Source of the DNA: Casp-actino8 sp044358015
GTDB lineage: Bacteria > Actinomycetota > Acidimicrobiia > Acidimicrobiales > Ilumatobacteraceae
NCBI GenBank assembly: GCA_044358015.1
Contig: JBIKOO010000007.1
Coordinates: 7,428-71,427, forward strand
Reading direction: 5' to 3'
DNA: 64,000 nucleotides
Shown: piece after piece, positions 61,645 through 64,000 of the stretch
How the letters are laid out: the number at the start of each line of letters is the position of its first letter
Numbering within the stretch: position 1 is the stretch's first letter
Program-made: the position numbers and the translations under genes
Notes under the pieces: model-generated
What the model saw: the letters and a program-made list of their open reading frames with translations, nothing else
Database searches by the model: none
Told to the model about the DNA's origin: nothing

Positions 61645-63180
61645 TCAGCCCTTGGTGACGCGGGCATTGAAGTCTGTGATCATTTCATCCCAGATTGGTA
61701 GGTAGCGGCGCAGACCCTTCCAGAAAGATTGATCTCGCCGAGCCTCAAACAACTCAAAGGGTGTGCCCTGCTGTTCAACCCAGGTGTAGTAACCCAAGTT
61801 GAAAATACGATTGCGATCGCGCTCGGTGCATTCGATCATGTCTTCAGTTGTGACATGCCCAAAGTGACGACCAAATACTTCGGCTGCATCGACAGCAGTC
61901 ATTTCACCGTTGAAGCGTTCAGCAAGCGTGGTGACTCGTGAACTTGGATACAAGGCTCCACCATCGGTTGCAACCGTAATGACTGCTTCGTCAGGTCCGA
62001 GATTGAGCAACTTTGAAGTCTTGATTGCGGCAAGAGTGTTGCAGATTGACGAGAAACCAAAGTGCGCAAGAGCGTCTATGAGTTCGGCGGACAAACCTTT
62101 TTTCTCGGCAAGATAGGCCCGGCCGGCAGGAGTATTGAAAAGAACATCAAGTTCGTCAGTCGCCTGATCGCTGATGCCACAGATGACATCACTGTTCGTG
62201 ATGTTATGAATCAATGGAATGTGCTTATCGCCGATTCCTTGAATGTTGTGTTCTCCGAAACCATTTTCAAGCATCGTCGGACACTCAAGTGCTTCAACTG
62301 AAACGATCTTTGCGCCGTAATCATCTTTCAAACGATCACCAGCTGCGATGGTCCCGGCTGAACCAGTTGCCGACGTAAATGCGGCGAGTGAAATATCGCG
62401 TCCGGCTTTCTTCATTGAGTCGCGAACAGTTTCAAACACATGACCAAGCGCACGTCCAGTGACTTCGTAGTGACCGAGATGATTAGAGAATTCACAGAAC
62501 TGATTGAAGATGAAGTTCACAGGGTCTTTATCGAGTTCATTACATGCGTCGTAAATTTCTTTAACGTTGCTCTCGGTGCCAATGGTCTTGATGACATCTT
62601 CCGCTGGGTTGGCACACCACTTATCAAGCCAATCAAAACGCTCTTGGCTCATACCCGCGGGCAAAATCGCCACACCGCGACATCCCATGATGCGACTGAT
62701 GGCCACACCACCGCGTGCGTAATTGCCCGTTGATGGCCAAATGGCTCGGTGATACGTGGGATCAAACTGACCAGTCACAACTCGCGGTGCAAGACATGAG
62801 TAGGCCGCCAGCACCTTGTGCGCGGTGATCATTGGGAAGCGATCACCAAATACAACGATGATCGGGTTCGGTACACCCGTCAGCGATGACGGAAGAACAA
62901 CGTGATCGGGAACACTGACACGGTTGCCGTTGAGATCGTTGTACCAATGCACACGCCACAAGTTGCGAGCATCGGGGCCTTGCGGGTTGGCGTCGCCGAC
63001 AATTGTTGGATCAACCGAGGCCGGGTTGGCCAACTGCGCAAAGGTGGGCAACACGATTCCCTGTTCGCGGAATCGAGCAACGCTGTTCGCCAGAGCCTTG
63101 GCATCCACAACTCGATCGGCCAGACCGAACTGGTTTTCAAGGGCGGCAGTTGTCTCTGAACTCACAGCGGTGATCGTCAC
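61645..63180 (-). CDS. PLP-dependent cysteine-synthase-like enzyme
   Basis: The product is 511 residues. The PLP lysine is K122 in PMITAHKVLAAYSCL. A nucleotide-like phosphate loop is seen as WPSTGNYARGGVAISRIMG, and the active-site strand as TGSAGTIAAGDRL. The product is longer than cysteine synthase by about 180 residues, with a C-terminal extension. Substrate and role are unknown. It is divergent from the SufR-like regulator and co-transcribed with the threonine-synthase-like gene. Confidence 0.78.
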   Translation of the reverse strand: MTITAVSSETTAALENQFGLADRVVDAKALANSVARFREQGIVLPTFAQLANPASVDPTIVGDANPQGPDARNLWRVHWYNDLNGNRVSVPDHVVLPSSLTGVPNPIIVVFGDRFPMITAHKVLAAYSCLAPRVVTGQFDPTYHRAIWPSTGNYARGGVAISRIMGCRGVAILPAGMSQERFDWLDKWCANPAEDVIKTIGTESNVKEIYDACNELDKDPVNFIFNQFCEFSNHLGHYEVTGRALGHVFETVRDSMKKAGRDISLAAFTSATGSAGTIAAGDRLKDDYGAKIVSVEALECPTMLENGFGEHNIQGIGDKHIPLIHNITNSDVICGISDQATDELDVLFNTPAGRAYLAEKKGLSAELIDALAHFGFSSICNTLAAIKTSKLLNLGPDEAVITVATDGGALYPSSRVTTLAERFNGEMTAVDAAEVFGRHFGHVTTEDMIECTERDRNRIFNLGYYTWVEQQGTPFELFEARRDQSFWKGLRRYLPIWDEMITDFNARVTKG

Positions 63181-63253
63181 CTTTACAGTTTGTCAAAGAA
63201 ACGGGCTTTCCCACTGTCTTGCTCAGACTTCGTCGGAACATCGGTGAATTTTC

Positions 63254-63267
63254 CAAGTAACTACTTG
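63254..63267. promoter_or_regulatory. predicted operator of the SufR-like regulator
   Basis: CAAGTAACTACTTG is a dyad of the form CAAG-N6-CTTG lying 24 bp before GTG 63292. SufR sites in cyanobacteria are reported as CAAC-N6-GTTG, the same spacing. It sits between the regulator and the divergent PLP-enzyme genes, so it could control both. Confidence 0.45.
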
Positions 63268-63291
63268 CGTTATTCAGATATCCTGCCCGAC

Positions 63292-63951
63292 GTGGCATCT
63301 GGGCAGACCAAACAACGCATGATTGAGCACCTACAGGTGGTTCCGTCCTCCACCGCCCCCGAAATGGCGCGGATTTGCGGAGTCACTGATGCAGCAATGC
63401 GCCAACATCTTGAGCAACTAGAAGCTGAGGGTTTGGTTTGTCGTGATCTTCAACCCAACTCAGGAACAACTCGCGGCCGACCCGCCGTCCATTGGGTTTT
63501 GAATCACGACAAGTTGCAAAGTATCTCGGACAGTTTCCCCGAGACTTTCCCCGATCGCCATCACGACCTGGCCGTTGACTTACTAGTTGGGATGGCCGAA
63601 ACCCTTGGACCCGAAGCGATACAGGCTGTTCTCACCCGTCGGGGCGAACGTTTGGCCAAGCACTACCAAAATCTCATGGCTGATCTTCCGCTCGCTGATC
63701 GCGTGAAGCAACTCGCAGCGGCCCGCGACGCCGAGGGCTATCGCGCGGAATCGAGCGTCGCCCCAGACGGCAGCCTGATGTTGACCGAGCATCACTGCGC
63801 CATTGCCCAGGCCGCCGAAGCATGCGCCGGATTATGCGAATCCGAACTGGTGGTTTTTCGCACCGCGCTCGGACCAGACACCACTGTTGAACGGGTGCAA
63901 TTTGCACCAGCCGGTGATGGCCGATGCAGTTACCGCATCAGCCCTCGATGA
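63292..63951 (+). CDS. SufR-like iron-sulfur regulator
   Basis: The product is about 219 residues from GTG 63292; a TTG at 63265 would fall inside the dyad and is less likely. The winged helix (QRMIEHLQVV...CGVTDAAMRQHLEQLEAEGLV) is N-terminal. The C-terminal ligand part has C169, C178, C182 and C212 around HHCAIAQAAEAC-AGLC-ESEL and GRCSYRI. C169 and C182 give the C-x12-C of SufR proteins, though one of the usual four positions is not conserved. It probably senses an Fe-S cluster. No suf genes are visible; the edge of the window cuts the next gene. Confidence 0.8.
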   Translation: MASGQTKQRMIEHLQVVPSSTAPEMARICGVTDAAMRQHLEQLEAEGLVCRDLQPNSGTTRGRPAVHWVLNHDKLQSISDSFPETFPDRHHDLAVDLLVGMAETLGPEAIQAVLTRRGERLAKHYQNLMADLPLADRVKQLAAARDAEGYRAESSVAPDGSLMLTEHHCAIAQAAEACAGLCESELVVFRTALGPDTTVERVQFAPAGDGRCSYRISPR

Positions 63952-64000
63952 TCTCCGAGACCTGCATCACCGGAGCGATATTGGTGTAGTTCTGTACGTC
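63938..64000 (-). CDS. C-terminal end of an unidentified gene, cut by window edge
   Basis: On the minus strand an open frame runs from the right edge to TGA 63938-63940. It gives 20 residues ending APVMQVSEIIEG. It overlaps the SufR-like gene end by 14 bp. The frame is short, so this could be chance. Confidence 0.35.
   Translation of the reverse strand, partial: DVQNYTNIAPVMQVSEIIEG

Overview
The window reads as a chromosomal segment of an actinobacterium, most likely of the class Acidimicrobiia. The reasons are a single-chain FbiC (fused CofG/CofH) for coenzyme F420, an F420-type luciferase-like oxidoreductase, a DUF222-HNH protein, a WhiG/FliA-type sigma factor, a SufR-like regulator, a DsbA-fold protein of a mycobacterial type, and the actinobacterial housekeeping order comM-dprA-xerC-sigma-M23-rpsB-tsf-pyrH-frr-cdsA-dxr-rip-ispG. 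By eye the base composition is close to balanced, which is low for the phylum. The class assignment is inference. I found no tRNA, rRNA, CRISPR array, insertion sequence or prophage.

Region 1 (1-7.5 kb) is accessory. It holds the end of a large SF2 helicase cut by the window edge, a duplicated hairpin element, a small zinc-ribbon/SHOCT protein, a remnant of a nuclease-like gene, an exported collagen-like protein, a DUF222-HNH protein and a CIA30-type lipoprotein.

Region 2 (7.5-30 kb) is a large catabolic and uptake locus. A near-continuous run of minus-strand genes extends from 30029 down to 11606: VOC protein, FCD-GntR regulator, a 28-residue microprotein not flagged by length-based gene calling, cupin, HyuA, HyuB, acyl-CoA ligase, Rieske oxygenase, RraA-like protein, a BMP-type ABC importer, MDR reductase, methyltransferase, amidohydrolase and an F420-type oxidoreductase. 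To its left lie a second Rieske oxygenase, a second amidohydrolase, two VOC proteins and a SnoaL-like protein. Two nearly identical 17-bp palindromes fit the FCD-GntR operator pattern. They sit 20 kb apart, in front of the outermost VOC genes of the plus-strand and minus-strand arms, and suggest one regulon. The gene set fits uptake and breakdown of an N-containing, perhaps N-methylated or hydantoin-like, heterocycle. The substrate cannot be read from sequence.

Region 3 (30-34.5 kb) pairs a chorismate mutase-VOC fusion with FbiC, the F420 chromophore enzyme that uses tyrosine. RibF follows convergently.

Region 4 (33.5-58.6 kb) is core information processing and envelope synthesis: rimP-nusA-ylxR-infB-(DsbA-like)-rbfA-truB-ribF, proS-manA on the opposite strand, then ispG-rip-dxr-cdsA-frr-pyrH-tsf-rpsB, and M23-like/sigma/xerC/dprA/comM. 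Possible regulatory RNA structures lie in front of rimP-nusA and rpsB.

Region 5 (58.7-64 kb) has a small lipoprotein, clpP, a beta-carbonic anhydrase, two adjacent PLP fold-type II enzymes and a SufR-like regulator with a palindrome just upstream of its probable start.
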